Positions 14,531 to 26,760 of a stretch of 64,000 nt of DNA are shown piece by piece (position 1 is the first letter of the stretch; every line of letters begins with the position of its first letter). A program made the position numbers and the translations under genes. Below the pieces are notes generated by a model. The model ran no database searches. It was not told the DNA's origin and was given only the letters and a program-made list of their open reading frames with translations. Origin of the DNA: Gonapodya sp. JEL0774 (Eukaryota > Monoblepharomycota > Monoblepharidomycetes > Monoblepharidales > Gonapodyaceae); assembly GCA_027604505.1 (NCBI GenBank), contig JADIIX010000047.1:62001-126000 (forward strand), written 5' to 3'.

Positions 14531-17500
14531 TCAACCGACAACTTGCTCGCTCAATCCTGCTTCTTGCCCGAATGCCCAAAAGTTGTTGTAGTTCAAGCGC
14601 AAAAGAAACTGGTCAAGATGAACAATGTGCTGATACATAGTGTTCGACCTCAAAGACCCCACAGTCTGGGGCGATGAGACGGCGGGCGTCGTTCCGGGGG
14701 GCGCAGAAGATGCATTTAAGACACCAGAAAATGTACGAAATAGGAACTTGGTATCCGTCCAGAAATACTGGGAAAACAAGGTAGGTGGGCGAGTCTGAAG
14801 AGAGTTAACGTGCGGTCCTTAACCCACCTCTTCGAATTCGTGAAGCTCCTTTTCCATCCTGCTGAGAGCTTCTGTGTCCCGATTTTTCCTTCTTCCTGCA
14901 GCTACAGCCGATTCGATGGAATCGGGTACCGTCGGTAGGATGTTATCCCAACCTTTCTCCACAGATGACGCGAATCGGCCGCATGTCTCCAACACTGCTT
15001 TGATGGTCGTTCCAACCATTGCATACACATTCTGCTCGAGAAAGCATCCTTTCATAATCCCTTTCAAAAATCGACTGTGAACTTCTGAGAGATGCGTAAT
15101 TGTCGGTGATTGACCTGTCTGAGAAGACAATGTGCGGCGGGACTTGAGAGATCGAAGGAGATTTTGGAAATTAGGCTCCAAAATATCTGACTGTAGGGGG
15201 AAAAGAACGTAAATAATGAAATCGAAGACAAATGGAGGCGCGAGTTTACCTGTAGATATGCCCAAAGCGCCCCAACAAAGAAGCTCATCGCTGCTCTCAG
15301 GCTCCACACTCGTCTCCCCAGATCAAGTTTTAGTCGCTCGATCAGATCTTCCACTTCCGGTGCAGCAGCGACCGCAGGAACCCCATTAACACTGTGTCTC
15401 AGATTCCGAGCTTTAACTACCAGAACCCACACATCACGGTCCAGCCGCAACTGAATACGCTTGATGGTGAGAAGAAATGAATAAAGGGCGGAATACCTAA
15501 TGGATGTAATGAGGTTGCGATGCATACAGGAGATGTTCCTAAGTTCGGATGTCTCACCCCTCCCAGCTTTCGCCTCCGACAACAGCATCCAGGGGCCATT
15601 CTGCATCGCACTCCAGTGTCACTGGTAGTCCAACGAGCTCGCTTGCATAAGGATCTCCTGGTTTACCAGATTTTCTCACTGGCGGCCGCTTGGGCTTTGA
15701 TGGCAGCTTTGGAATCTCCATTTCTGGCACAGAGGATCTATCTGGATTCGTGCTACTATCACGTTGTTCGTCTTTGCGGCCAGGATCTTTAACTTTAGCG
15801 GCTGTTTCTTTCTCTTTACCCTTGCCGAGATCTATCCTCGCCTTCACCCCAGCGTATTGCTTTGGCACCGAGTACTTCTTCACCGGTCTTTTGCCTTTGT
15901 CTCTGATTGGGGATTGAGCGGAGGACTTGCCCTTAACTCCAGATTTTTCTCCGTCTGGCATCGCCAACGGTTCGGGACTGGTCGCAGGAGATGGATCACT
16001 CTGGACAGTCTTTGGACCCTCAGACTCGGCCACCACCGTCCCGGGAGCAGATGGGTCTTCTAACGTGAGATACTCGTCCTCATCGATTACACGTTCTCGA
16101 ACCCGGAATCTGAACGCTGATATCGGGTACGGGGGAGCCGTTCGCGGTGTTCGTACACGATGTCGGGGTGCAGGCGGTTGAGGAGGTATAGCGGTGCGAT
16201 TGGGTGCTTGAGGAGTCACCACATCATTTGGCTTGTGAAGTTCATCCTCGTCCGAGACCCATTCCACTCCATCATCGGCTTCATTTCCCGTGTCAAGACC
16301 TAGACCATGTGGGCCGGCATCATCATCCTCGGGTGTTAGGGACCGATAGGTAGAATGTAGAAGCATGGTGAGGTCTTACGTTGAAACCCAGAGTGCAATC
16401 AATAAAATTTGTCGTTAACACCACTTGTGGGTGGACCAATTCACCAACCCACCATGTTCCAAAACTCTGTTGTTCACCGCCACTCCCGACCAGCTACCCC
16501 CCATCGCTAGTCCGGCGATTCCACCGGCTCCGATTGCGGATCGCCGCCCTGCTACCTTCCATCCTTCACTCCACGCCTCCCAAACGTCTCCTCGTCCGAT
16601 GAGTGCAATCTCCCGCACAGAGCGAAGGAGTCGTGCGAGACTACGTGAGAGAAGGAAGTGGTGCAGAGCGGAAGACAGGCGGTTGGCAATAGGGTGAAGG
16701 TGCGTGAGGAGGCTGGTGGTTGGAAATCTTGGAAGTGACGAAGAAGGGGAAGATGGAAGGAAGTCCAGTTTCGCAGTACCACTGGCATCACTCGCCGAAT
16801 ACAGCGGCGACACGGTGGCGAAAGCTGTCTTCACATTGGCTTCGTGTTCACTTAAAAGCACACGAGCCTCGATCGCCGCTCTTCGCTCCGTTCCAGCCAC
16901 ACGACGGATCATGGAAGTGGCCTGACCGATGAAAAGAACTTCCTCGGAGAGCTTGCGAGGAACGTAGCTCGGTATAAATTGTGAGGAAACTACAAATTCT
17001 GAAGGGTCAACCGGGGTTTCGGATTGAGGTGGGAAGTAGTCCGCAAAAGTGGTACGAGTGCGGTCCGTGACTCGAGAAGCGCCTACTTGTGCGAGAGCAC
17101 TCTCAGTCACTCGGTCCTCTCCTTTCCTCCTGATCCACCATTCCTTTGATGGATCCCATACCCTGCCATATGAGCACCACACAAAGCACTGTGCCAGAAG
17201 CACACCGTGCTCGACCAAAGCTGTTATCTGCTCAAAGCAATCGCGGATATCGGGATCTCCGGAGAGGGAGCGTTCGTAAAGGAGGGTGAGGAGTGGGGGC
17301 GCGGGGTAAGGGGAGTCCGGAGGTGGGTAAAGGAGGTAAAGGAGGAACGAGTGTAAACTAGGGAGAACGATGAGATACTTCATACACGAGGAGAAAACCG
17401 GAAAACGTGGGAGGAACCGCCGTTGTCGCAGAAGAATTCTTAGTATTGATCAAAATGAGAATTCACCGTCCCGCGACTTACGCACTTTCGCGAACGCACT

Positions 17501-18274
17501 CCTGAAATATGTTACTGATGTCGAAGCTACACCACCCGTTGTGTTGAGCCGGGCATTCTCAGAGTTGGCTTCGAACTGGCTGAGGAGTCGCTGTTCGGTC
17601 TCGACAATAAGCGCACGGTACGGCTTCAGCACAGCAGTTTCGGCAGCTCGGGCAAGTGCGTTAATGTAAACGGAGCGTGGCGGGTACAGTGGTGATGAAG
17701 GGGTTTGAAACGGGTTGGGAAGAGATGATGATGCAGATGTATATGAGCCAGGCCCAACACCATCACCAGGACTCCAGCCCGCACTGGGCAGTCCAGTTAA
17801 CACATCAGCACCAGCACCAGGGATGGCGCCAGAAAGTGAAGAAGTCGCAACGGCGGCATTCACGCTGTCCGGTTGTGCGTCGATTGGGAGGTTGTTCAGA
17901 ATAGATCCTGCCACCTCCAGATTCACATTCCCACTGGCATCTGCCCAATCGACATATTTCGCTGCAAATGCGCTGGAATCGGTAATCCATTCGAGCATGG
18001 TTACAACCTCCAGGTACTGCAGGCCAAGGAAGCCAACCGAATCCTCCAAGACCGACCGTTCACCTGGGTGAAGAAAAGGGTAGTCCGTAGGTATCAAAAA
18101 CGCCCTCCGCTTTCGAGACACTAGCGGCTCCGCAAGGAAATGGCTTTCGTTCGTGGATCCAGTGGGCCGGAGGAAAGATGGCGGTCGTGGAGGGAAGGAG
18201 TAGAGCGGGGGAAGAACGAAAACTTCTCCGGTGATTCCTGACAGCGCCATCAGCGACTCCTGCATGAAAACCAT
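14531..18274 (-). CDS. TUBGCP4: Gamma-tubulin complex component 4 (GCP4 family)
   Basis: GCP4 is a non-core gamma-TuRC subunit that helps template microtubules at MTOCs and basal bodies. The N-terminus MVFMQESLMALSGITGEVFV matches the GCP4 start (LLLALSGYPGSIF). It is followed by DYPFLHPGERSVLE, then a GRIP1-like region (DCFEQITALVEHGVLLAQCFVW) and the diagnostic IPSYVPRKLSEEVLFIGQA (human IPSYIPVRVAEKILFVGE). The GRIP2 half contains ECDAEWPLDAVV, YSFLLTIKRIQLRLDRDVWV, LRAAMSFFVGALWAYLQ and a C-terminal LLRLNYNNFWAFG, matching the human LLLRLDYNKYY tail. Coding blocks lie near 18274-17484, 17383-16415, 16366-15554, 15480-15250, 15190-14819 and 14779-14531. The 16366-15554 block carries about 240 residues of charged, Pro/Lys-rich sequence inserted between the two halves. 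Exact splice ends were not all resolved. Confidence 0.85.
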
Positions 18275-18637
18275 TGTCAGGAATCTTCAAATCAATTCGG
18301 TAGATGGGTTAAAGTGAATGTCTTCGGACCACAGCATCACCGAGTTCTCAGGTGAGTGATCCTTCTTCGGCACCTCACCAACCACGTCCTCACGGACATG
18401 ATATGCACTGAAGGTGACGTGGGAGAGGAAGGCGGAACACATCAAATAAATATTCTATCCTTCGCATGACGCTTTGCCATGCTCACGTGGCTCAGGGTCA
18501 TGAGATCCGAAGGCGCCTAACATATAAGCTCTCTTTTACTCGTGATGCAATGCAAATCTCTATCTCTTTACACTTCATGCGGACCACTTTTGGGGCCGTG
18601 CAAACTATAGTATTAGTCGCATGCACACCACACATCT
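18275..18637. other. Intergenic region between GCP4 and ABCG transporter
   Basis: These 363 bases lie between the GCP4 start and the ABCG stop, both on the minus strand. I see no gene. It should hold the GCP4 promoter and the ABCG 3' UTR. Confidence 0.4.
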
Positions 18638-21117
18638 CTATCCCATCTTCAACTTGATGGGTTGACGAGATCCTGTCGTTCTGGCAATATTGTTCAATCC
18701 CAAATAGGCTAATAGGAGTAAACTCATTCCAATCGCCAGCAAGATTGCACGCAGCACTGGAATGTCCAAATTGTCATTGAACCCAAACCGAACAATGACA
18801 CTGCCCCCATCGATTTCGAAGACGCTATCTGGAACAGGAAAATAAAGATCTGTCATTTCGTTCTTGACAAGTCCCTCAAACGTGTACTTCTATATTTTTA
18901 GGTGCCAAGTCAGACTAATAATTGACGCTGGAGAATTCAAAGAAAGTACTCACCATGGGCGAGATGTACTTTATCCAGTTGAATGATTGCGGAATGGTGT
19001 TGTTGTTAATCAAGAATCCTGAGTACATCGTGAACGGTATGATAACCATCGGTACCACGGTGAGAGCCAATTCTAGATTAGGTAGAATGCAACCTAGCGC
19101 GATGCCGGCGGAGAAACCACACATGGACTGCACCGAGTGCAACCTATGAGTCACATAAGAACCAATACAATCTGATACAAGCTCACTTACGTTCAGAACA
19201 TAGAAGGAAGCAGCGATGCTGTAATGCCCCCAAGTTTGTTGTAGTCCCACCAGCCAGTAGCTCAAAGAAATCCCGGCAAGGGGCACAAGGATCTGATATG
19301 GCAGCTCCACGGCAATTTTACTGAGGAAGTAACTTGTGACACCGTAGTAGCCAGAATGGTGCTCCCTCTCGAAGACGTTGCGCTCCAACAAAAATGTCCC
19401 TAGGACATTTATCAGGCCAGTCATAAAGCTGCTGGCTGTGTATATGAACAAAAGCCCTGCTCGGTTCTGAACTTGCGCGTCTCCTGAACGCGACGGTAGA
19501 TCCTGATAAGTAAACCTGGATTCGAGTAAATCTGATTAAGATTTCCTGTTGTCTTTTGCAATAGACAGTAGTTTCAAGCGCATGGCCTACCCAGCAATCA
19601 AGTTGATAACCATTATTTGCGCTATCCGAGCGCGCAACATGAGCCTGTTGCGCAACGCATTTCGCAGCGCTCGTGTGTAGAGGAAGCGAAACTTCAGCCA
19701 CGAGGTTGAAAAGGTTAAAGGGGTGTGTCGTTCGTCGATGCATCCTCATCGACTCACCTGCCCCACAAAAGAAGAATTTTGCTTGCCAGCTATGTGTGGA
19801 CTTGCGGAGTTAATGCACGAGTTCTCAAAGTTGAGTTTCTTTTCCTGTTCGCGTTTGAACGAAGCTATGAGACCCTTAACGGGCGAAGGATGCACTTTGG
19901 GGCTCAGAACACTCAGAAACACTGATTGAGGGATGAAAGAAGATACAAAAACTTTAAAATGCACCAAGCAACACTTGAACCAGGAATCTCACACGGAAGT
20001 CTGCCGGGTTTGAATAGCGAGGACACTCGAAGCCCTGATTTGCAAAGTATTCCACAAGATTTGATGTGGGTCCCTGGTAGAGAATGTTTTGGTCTGCGAG
20101 AATGAGTATGTCGTCGAAGAGATTCAGGATTTCTGAGGATGGTTGATGAATCTGCGAACAAAAAGCTCTCTTTGTGAGGCTTTTGGGTGACATTGCACAA
20201 TTCCGAGATGCTCACAGATGCAACAACTGTTCGTCCACTTGCCGCCAACTGTTGGAGAGACTCCACGACACTGAAAGCTGAAAACTTTGGTATAAATTGA
20301 ATGCAGCGCCCTACTCTAAAGCACAAGCTCGTAGTTCCTACCGAGTCGAGTCCTGAAGTCGGCTTCAAAACACAAATGAAGATTCGGGAATTTACGAGCC
20401 AAACAATCACAGTATGAATCGCACCTCATCCAACAGCAAAATGGAAGGATCAGGAAGGAGCTCTAATCCTATGCAGAGGCGTTTCCTCTCTCCACCTGAT
20501 ATACCTATATAAAGAAGACAAAGTCAGAAGAGAAAGAGGGACGGAATTCGACAATCTGATTACCGTTCTCAGGTAACCCCACGATACTGTCAGCTACCGA
20601 TTGCAGTTGCAAAGCACTCAGAGTCTCTTCCACTCTTTTGTTTCTCTCAACATTTGAGAGCGCTTCCGGTAAGCGCAGGGCAGCGGACTGCCAGAGATAC
20701 TCGCGCACCGTCATGGTGGGCAACAGCAAATCATCCTTTGGACGCAAAACATTAATCTAGCTTTAGGAAGAGACACAGTGACGCTAGTCTGAAACTCACT
20801 TGAAAAACGAAGCCAGTCATCTGCCGTAATTCGAAGGGAGTTCGCTCGCGACCGGTCACCAGCACTCGTCCTGAGGATGATCCAGCAGAAAATCCCGAGA
20901 TGGCTTTGAGAAGTGTTGTTTTACCCACGCCAGACACCCCCAATATACCGGTCAATCGTCCTGGGTGACTGATTTGGTTGTCAGATGCAATCTCATCGTT
21001 CAATCAGGACGAACTCCACCCCAACCACCCCAATTCTTACAAGTCAGCATCGATGCCATCAAGAATGGTCCGCGAGACTGGCTTCGTGATACTGTACCGA
21101 AAACTGCGAATGTTCAT
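18638..21117 (-). CDS. ABCG-family (White-type) half ABC transporter
   Basis: This is a single nucleotide-binding domain followed by one membrane domain, the half-transporter layout that works as a dimer to export lipids, sterols or xenobiotics. The likely start at 21117 gives [26 protein letters not shown], then a short intron. Motifs seen in order: Walker [13 protein letters not shown]-loop region [31 protein letters not shown] (an ABCG hallmark); signature [16 protein letters not shown]; Walker B ILLLDE with PTSGLDS; and H-loop [18 protein letters not shown] restored across an intron ending near 20153. The membrane half (about 19450-18640) shows [30 protein letters not shown] and [15 protein letters not shown], typical ABCG sequences, followed by several hydrophobic helices. 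The C-terminus is QPIKLKMG. Linker exons around 19.5-19.9 kb are Lys/Glu-rich. The substrate is unknown. Confidence 0.85.
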
Positions 21118-21517
21118 TTTTGAGGTGTCGGTGTTGGGAGTGGGAACCGGGAGGAGGCACAAATAATATGTGCAGGAACGCATATATTCAAAACGGCTTA
21201 TGTTTTGTGGGCAGTAAACATGAACATATTGGAAATCAGGTGAATCTCAAAGATTTATGGATGCCAATGGGATTGGATTGACATTCTGTTGTTCTGTGGA
21301 TTCCCTTATATATTTTTGTTGTGGCTGGCATTCAGATCAGTGTGTATTTTCCTCACCGAGAACCAGCGTTTGTGCAAATTCTGTCTGCTTGGCGTGTATA
21401 TTTGTACAATATATGTAAGGTAGTTCTCTGTGGGGCTGTGTTTGGTGATGTACTTGAACTGTTTCGACAAGTTTATCCAACTTGACACGATTCTTGACAC
21501 CGCGACCATCAGACACA
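21118..21517. other. Divergent intergenic region, ABCG / secreted protein
   Basis: These 400 AT-leaning bases separate the start codons of the ABCG transporter (-) and the small secreted protein (+). Several TATATA-like runs occur (near 21307-21316 and 21406-21416). No gene was recognised. Confidence 0.4.
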
Positions 21518-22129
21518 ATGAGAGGCCAACTAAGCTTGCTCTTGAATTTCGCAATCACGCTCTTGATCGCGGGATGTGTCTTGGCGGATGCCAGTGAGTG
21601 TTGAGTTGAGCATGTAGCAGAAGGGATCTTGTGTTGATGGGTTTTCTTCCGTTGAAGACGGCGGTAAAGCCAGGTGGCAAGATCAACATGATGGCAAAAA
21701 GTACACAGGCTACTCTACAACGTGCCCAATGCCCAGCGATTTCATGTGAGTTCGGAGTTGCGCCCTGAACTGAACCTATTGTAACACCTGCCGTCCCACA
21801 GGAAATTTTGCTTCGATGGAGGTTACAAGATTGAGGGCGGATTCGCCATCCCACTTGCCGGCAAATACTCTGATGGGCGGAAGTGTTTGCGCATGAAACT
21901 CCCCGACACTGTGGAGGAAAAGACATACGGCGTGCAAGCACTTGACGGAAAGCCAGCACCTGTCATGCAAACTTTCCATGGAAAATTCGCCCCAAGCGTG
22001 CGAAATGGCGGGATTGATGGCACGGTTCAAATCTCGGGCGATTGGCTGACTATTACATTCTGGTTGGCCAATGGTGATACCTGTTCGGCCAGCTTTACTT
22101 CTTCCCCTACATACCTTCATTCGAAGTAA
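21518..22129 (+). CDS. Small secreted cysteine-containing protein, unknown family
   Basis: The start at 21518 gives a textbook signal peptide: MRGQLSLLLNFAITLLIAG followed by CVLADA, with cleavage expected near ADA. Three exons join in phase: 21518-21593, 21657-21745 and 21802-22129 (introns of 63 and 56 nt). The mature protein is about 140 residues. It has Cys residues at a TTCPMP site, a KFCFDGGYK site, a GRKCLRMK site and a GDTCSASF site, allowing two disulphides. The second half (GKFAPSVRNGGIDGTVQISGDWLTI onward) looks like alternating beta strands. There is no membrane anchor or ER-retention signal. I do not recognise the family. A secreted or cell-wall role is inferred only from the signal peptide and cysteines. 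Confidence 0.7.
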
Positions 22130-22290
22130 ACTGCGAGTAACTTGTAAAGGCTTTCGTGTAAAAGAACAAAGAAATGCGTAAGGGTGGGAAATGTGTCATT
22201 CCTTCTGTTTGCGGGCAACAAACGATGATCTCCTTTGTATATACATATCTAATCCAAAATCATGCTGAATGTCATGTCACACAATAGTAA

Positions 22291-25200
22291 TCATGCCTCG
22301 TCCAGAGACAACTCAAATTGGAGGTAATCCTCGTCCACCAACTCCCCCCCTTCACTCACACCTGCACTCATACCTTCCTTTACGCTGCTCCGTCTGCTTG
22401 CGGCAGCCGAAGTCGGTACTGCGGGGTCAACACGACTAGAACGCTTCCCTCGAATACTACTCCCACCACTGTTACTTCGTGTGAGCTGGAGGTTCCGTGC
22501 AAAATCCAGCTCTCCCGATGCAGACGAGCGTCTCACAAACGCGTTAGGGCTATTGGCAAGTGATGAGGAATCGTGTCCACCTGACATAGAAGTAGCCCCT
22601 ATTCGGTGATGCGAGTGATGCCCCGCACCCTGAGATTTTCCATATGATCCCGACCCTGTCGCCGATTGGTGGAGTTGTCGATTCATTAGAGGACCCGATA
22701 TATCCCGAGGGAGACTTGTTGGTGGGCTCATTCGCGGAGAAAGAGAGTGCGCCGAGTGTAGAGACCGGCGAACGCTGGAAGGTGAATGATCCGAAGCCGC
22801 CGCTGATACCAGCGCATCCGCGAACTGAGTAATGTCTGACTGAACCGCTTGAAACCTTGCAAGAGTTCCCTTGAGGCGAAACAGCTTCAGGTCAGCAGTG
22901 CTAGTGGCTTCCTCTTGCGCAAACTACTCACCGCCATGCCACTGTCTCCACCTGTGGCACCAATGCCAGATTCACTTGAACCAGCCAATCCCTTCCCTCT
23001 CCGGGTTTCAACCATTCGCAAAAATACCTCCAATTCCTGTTTATCTTCTATTTCGCGTTCGTTGGTTTGTCTCGACAGTGATTCGTCCGCAGGAGGTTTG
23101 CTCTTGGTAGCCTTTCCAACACCCCCACGACCAACACTCCCACTAATTCGACCCCGTCTCATATCTGCCCCTTCTAGTGCAACACCGAGGCCCACAGCTC
23201 CTGGTGCCGCATTCAGAGTCATGCCGACATACGGTTCGGTCGCTCGTTCTTTTCCTTTATTCCACTCTGCTGGATCCCCGCCACCACAGCTACTTATCGT
23301 GCTCGTTAGTCCCGGGCTCGGGGGACGTGGTTTTGCGAAAGATTCTCGGCGAATTGCTTGTGGAGGAGCTGTGGTCGAACGGCCTGGCACGCCAAATGTC
23401 GGATGTGAGTGAGCTTGCAAAGTGGGGCCTGGCTCTGTCGGTTGGAGCATTGAGACTGGGAGAGTTGTCACCGGAGCCGAGGGCGGACGGGCAGGAACGT
23501 TTAGAGGCGAGATGGCACCATGAGATCGCACATCGTCACTCTCCGGTAACGGGACAGGTGTATCCACGTATTCGGCTCGGCGACTCAGAGATGGACCACT
23601 GCCGGCCTCCTCGTTGGTAGAGGATCCAGTGGCTGCAGCGAGCAGATCCGATCCACTGCCGCTGCCACTCACACTGCCACTCCCGGCCATAGCGAGTCTT
23701 CCAGCAAGCTCACGGCCAGAAAATCGAGCAGGGAGGCCGGGTGGGCGTGGACGTGGGGATAGAATAGGCGCGATGGATCCTCCACGGCGGGAACTCGGTG
23801 ATTCCAAGGATGACGTGGGGGAGTCAGGCCCTGTGGAGGCGGCCCGGACGGATTGGAAAGACAGAGCCTGCGGTGCCGAGCCGCGAGACAATGGGGTGAA
23901 GGGCTGTGTTTGCGTTTTAAAAGTGTCGTGATGTGGAGGTCTGGTGCGGTGTGGGTCGTCAGTCATGGTTGCACGACGACGGTGTTCCAACGGAAAGGCT
24001 GCTGGCGGTGATGGTGCCGCAAGGTCAGCAAGGTACCCGAGTGATAAGCCAGACGGGTGGGATACTGAAGGAGATAATGCGGGACGTTGGGATACTCGCA
24101 GCTGCGAGACATTGCTTGGCGGGGTTCGAGAGGGTACGTTCGAGGAGTACTGAAAATGTGGGGGCACGGAAGACGGGTGCGGAAAGAGGATGGGCGATGG
24201 CGAAGTGGACTCGACCACAAAATCACAGTTCAGGCGGTACGTGGTGTGAAGAGAGAAGACGCTGTGGACGGTACAGACATCACCCAAACAACACCTCCCT
24301 GCCGATGCGGTGCGGTTTCACTCCTCACTCACCCGAACGGTGTTTCCACTTTCCCAAAGGTATACTCCTCGACATCTCCCGCACCGAACGGATATTCCAT
24401 GCCAAGGTCACTCCCACCATACGTCCTCTGAGTCTCTAATCGGTATCCGACGTGGACGGCGGGGGGAGTTTCACGGCGTAACCGGCGGACGAGGCGATAT
24501 GCAGGAAGAAGGCGGACGTGGGAGAAGAGGGAGCGGAAGAAAACGACAGATTTTTTGTAAGCGACGGGAAGGTCGGGAGGGGTGGAGTCTGTTTGGGGTG
24601 ACGAAGCGAGTGGCCTTGGATCGAATGAATTCAGATGGGACCAGTTAGCGCCCAGAAAAAAAAACTCCATCGAGTAAAGGAACAGCAGAAGCATTGGAAG
24701 GACAAGAGCAACAAAGAGGCGAAATCCGAAGCATGACTCCTCCTGTGGCCCCGACTTCGGCAAATCCAAGCTTTGCTCCACTCGCCCGGGAAGCAAATGC
24801 GGCAAAATAGAGCGAACATCGACGCTGACAGACGGAGTGGCAGATGCGTTTTCAGGTACAATTGTATGCGCAAGAAACGTTGTCCCTGATTTCTGTATGT
24901 GTCCACCCAACGTCCATCATGAAATCGTCGGAACCCGGAGAAACCCACGTTAGAGTCAACTGCCACGACTCCAAAAGCACCCGGTGAGGTCCTCGAGGTC
25001 CAAAGGCAGACGGCGACGTTTGTCCGAAGATTGAATCTCCAGTCTGATTGACGTCCGTGTCCGTGACCTTGCGCCGCACACCAGATTCCCGATCCGCCAC
25101 ACTGAGCACGAGCCCTTTATCAGAGAAGTCAGCAATGTCCAGAAAAATGTCAATAATTAAAGCCGGTGCAGGCACTTGTGTGATGCTGAGCTGCTTCCAT

Positions 25201-25657
25201 GGGCGAAGTTCGTCACGGAGTACTTCGTCCTCAGGAAGTTCGATATTGAACCACTTGTTGACACGACGGGGCGTCTGAGACGCAGTCGACGGTCCATACA
25301 CGTAGTCATATGAGTAGTTTCGAGAGGTCGGGGTGGGGCTCAGAGCTCTGTGATTAGGGGGAGCTCCGCTGGACGTTGATCTGCCCTGGACGACGATCGC
25401 AGCGACTTTTGCATAGAAATTCTGACAAGAGCAGAACCATAACATAACCCAGGATAGTTTCAGATAGAAAAGGTGGAAGAACACGTTGAGAATGTTCGGG
25501 ACGAGAAGGAGTTTGGTCAGAAAGGGGTGATAGACGATGAACTCTGTCTGTCTACCTGAGTCAACTGCTCCTGCCGCGAGAGACCCCTCGATGACCCTGT
25601 TCCAGCTGAGAATGCGGATCCCTCCAGCCTTTGGGCCGGGGATGCTCTCTCACCCAT
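22291..25657 (-). CDS. ATG13: Autophagy protein Atg13 (HORMA domain, Atg1 kinase complex)
   Basis: Atg13 is the regulatory scaffold of the Atg1/ULK1 kinase complex that starts autophagy and is controlled by TOR phosphorylation. Exon 1 (25657-25556) begins MGERASPAQRLEG and splices in phase to NFYAKVAAIVVQGR at 25421, matching the conserved QNFYTKAAQ start of the HORMA domain. Further HORMA landmarks are NKWFNIELPEDEVLRDELRPWK, PALIIDIFLDI, VLLESWQLTL, and the very typical VAYKKSVVFFRSLFSHVRLLPAYRL followed by VGYRL and FGKVETPFG. The rest (about 24290-22291) is a long Ser/Pro/Gly-rich tail, as in other Atg13 proteins, with an acidic hydrophobic end (DEDYLQFELSLDEA). A hydrophobic stretch in the open frame at 24.65-24.75 kb (LFVALVLPMLLLFLYSM) falls where the family alignment is interrupted. 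I read it as intron, not as a membrane segment. Confidence 0.85.
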
Positions 25658-26100
25658 TCACCGGTGAAGATGTGTGGAGATAAGTGATCAGTATGAGCAA
25701 ACCTAATCCCACCTGCCCAAAGCAGCACCATCATTTTGTAATTGTCATAATTCATCCCTACGAACACACTATTCAACGCTCAGTCACATAATGGGGCTCG
25801 CTCTTACGACTTCCCCATGAAGCGGTAGCAGGAAATTGCAGTGTATGATTCCCTCGCGGCAAGGTCACAGATAACTAAGTTGGAGTGACCAATATAAGTT
25901 GCTCGATTTGTCCTCGGTGACGAGTCTCCGCTATGTTCGTTGAATCCGGCGGGGGAAAGGGGGAGACGGCGGGGAACGGAAAGCGCACGAATTCAAGCGA
26001 ACACTCGGGGCAACACACGCATCTACTGGGCGATTCTCGCGCTGAATATTGACGCCGCGCACCGCCCTTCCCATCTTGCCCCCTATTTTCTGCTGCTTCA
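25658..26100. promoter_or_regulatory. Shared divergent promoter ATG13 / SGT1
   Basis: These 443 bases lie between two divergent start codons. No plus-strand frame here could supply the missing TPR domain of SGT1. No specific motif was recognised. Confidence 0.45.
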
Positions 26101-26760
26101 ATGATGACTTCAGATTCGGCCCCGGCATCAATACCCCGCCCTGATGCTTCCCTCGCACCTTCCAAAATCCGACACGAATGGTTCCAGAACGACAACTTTG
26201 TCACAATTACCGTCTTTGTCAAGAATCTTCCAAAGGACAACGTCCAACTCATCCTGGAACCGCGAGTCCTCTCCCTCACTGTCAAGCTCCCCAACACCGG
26301 CTCCGACTACTCCCTCGAGCTTGACCCGCTCGCGCACGAAATCGTACCGGCTGAATCTAAACACTCGGTCATGTCCACCAAAATCGAGATCAAGCTCAAA
26401 AAGTCCGAAGTGGGCATAAAGTGGGGTGCCTTGGAGGGCCAAGAGTTGTTCCCCGTGGGCAAAGTCGCCGGTTCGACAGACGTCCCCGAGCAACCTCCAG
26501 CTTACCCTTCTTCCTCGCGGAAGCGCGTCGACTGGAACAAACTTGAGAAACAGGCAGAGGAGGACAAGGAGGGTGAAGACGCGCTCAACTCGCTCTTCGC
26601 CAAAATTTACAAAGACGCGGACCCGGACGCACGGAAGGCTATGCTGAAAAGCTACACTGAATCTGGTGGGACGGTGCTCAGTACGAACTGGAAGGAGGTC
26701 GGAGAGAAGCACGTAGCTCCCTCGCCACCCGACGGAATGGAGGCGAGGAAGTGGGGTTGA
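26101..26760 (+). CDS. SGT1: SGT1-like HSP90 co-chaperone (CS + SGS domains, no TPR)
   Basis: SGT1 bridges HSP90 to SCF ubiquitin ligases and kinetochore assembly. A single 219-codon exon encodes a CS domain from about residue 20 to 108 (KIRHEWFQNDNFVTITVFVK, LSLTVKLPN, YSLELDPLAHEIVPAES, STKIEIKLKK, IKWGALEG). After a Ser/Pro linker come the SGS block SRKRVDWNKLEKQAEEDKE, then GEDALNSLFAKIYKDADPDA, RKAMLKSYTESGGTVLSTNW and a PPDGMEARKW ending, all diagnostic of SGT1. Yeast and plant SGT1 begin with a TPR domain. Here the Met is only about 20 residues before CS, and no TPR exon is visible in the 443 bases before it. It looks complete, not truncated. A Met at 26104 is an alternative start. Confidence 0.9.
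   Translation: MMTSDSAPASIPRPDASLAPSKIRHEWFQNDNFVTITVFVKNLPKDNVQLILEPRVLSLTVKLPNTGSDYSLELDPLAHEIVPAESKHSVMSTKIEIKLKKSEVGIKWGALEGQELFPVGKVAGSTDVPEQPPAYPSSSRKRVDWNKLEKQAEEDKEGEDALNSLFAKIYKDADPDARKAMLKSYTESGGTVLSTNWKEVGEKHVAPSPPDGMEARKWG

Noticed and set aside
24600-24760. Apparent transmembrane helix (LFVALVLPMLLLFLYSM) inside the ATG13 locus
   Set aside because: It lies exactly where the Atg13 alignment is interrupted between VLLESWQLTL and PVAYKKSVVFF, so it is most likely translated intron.
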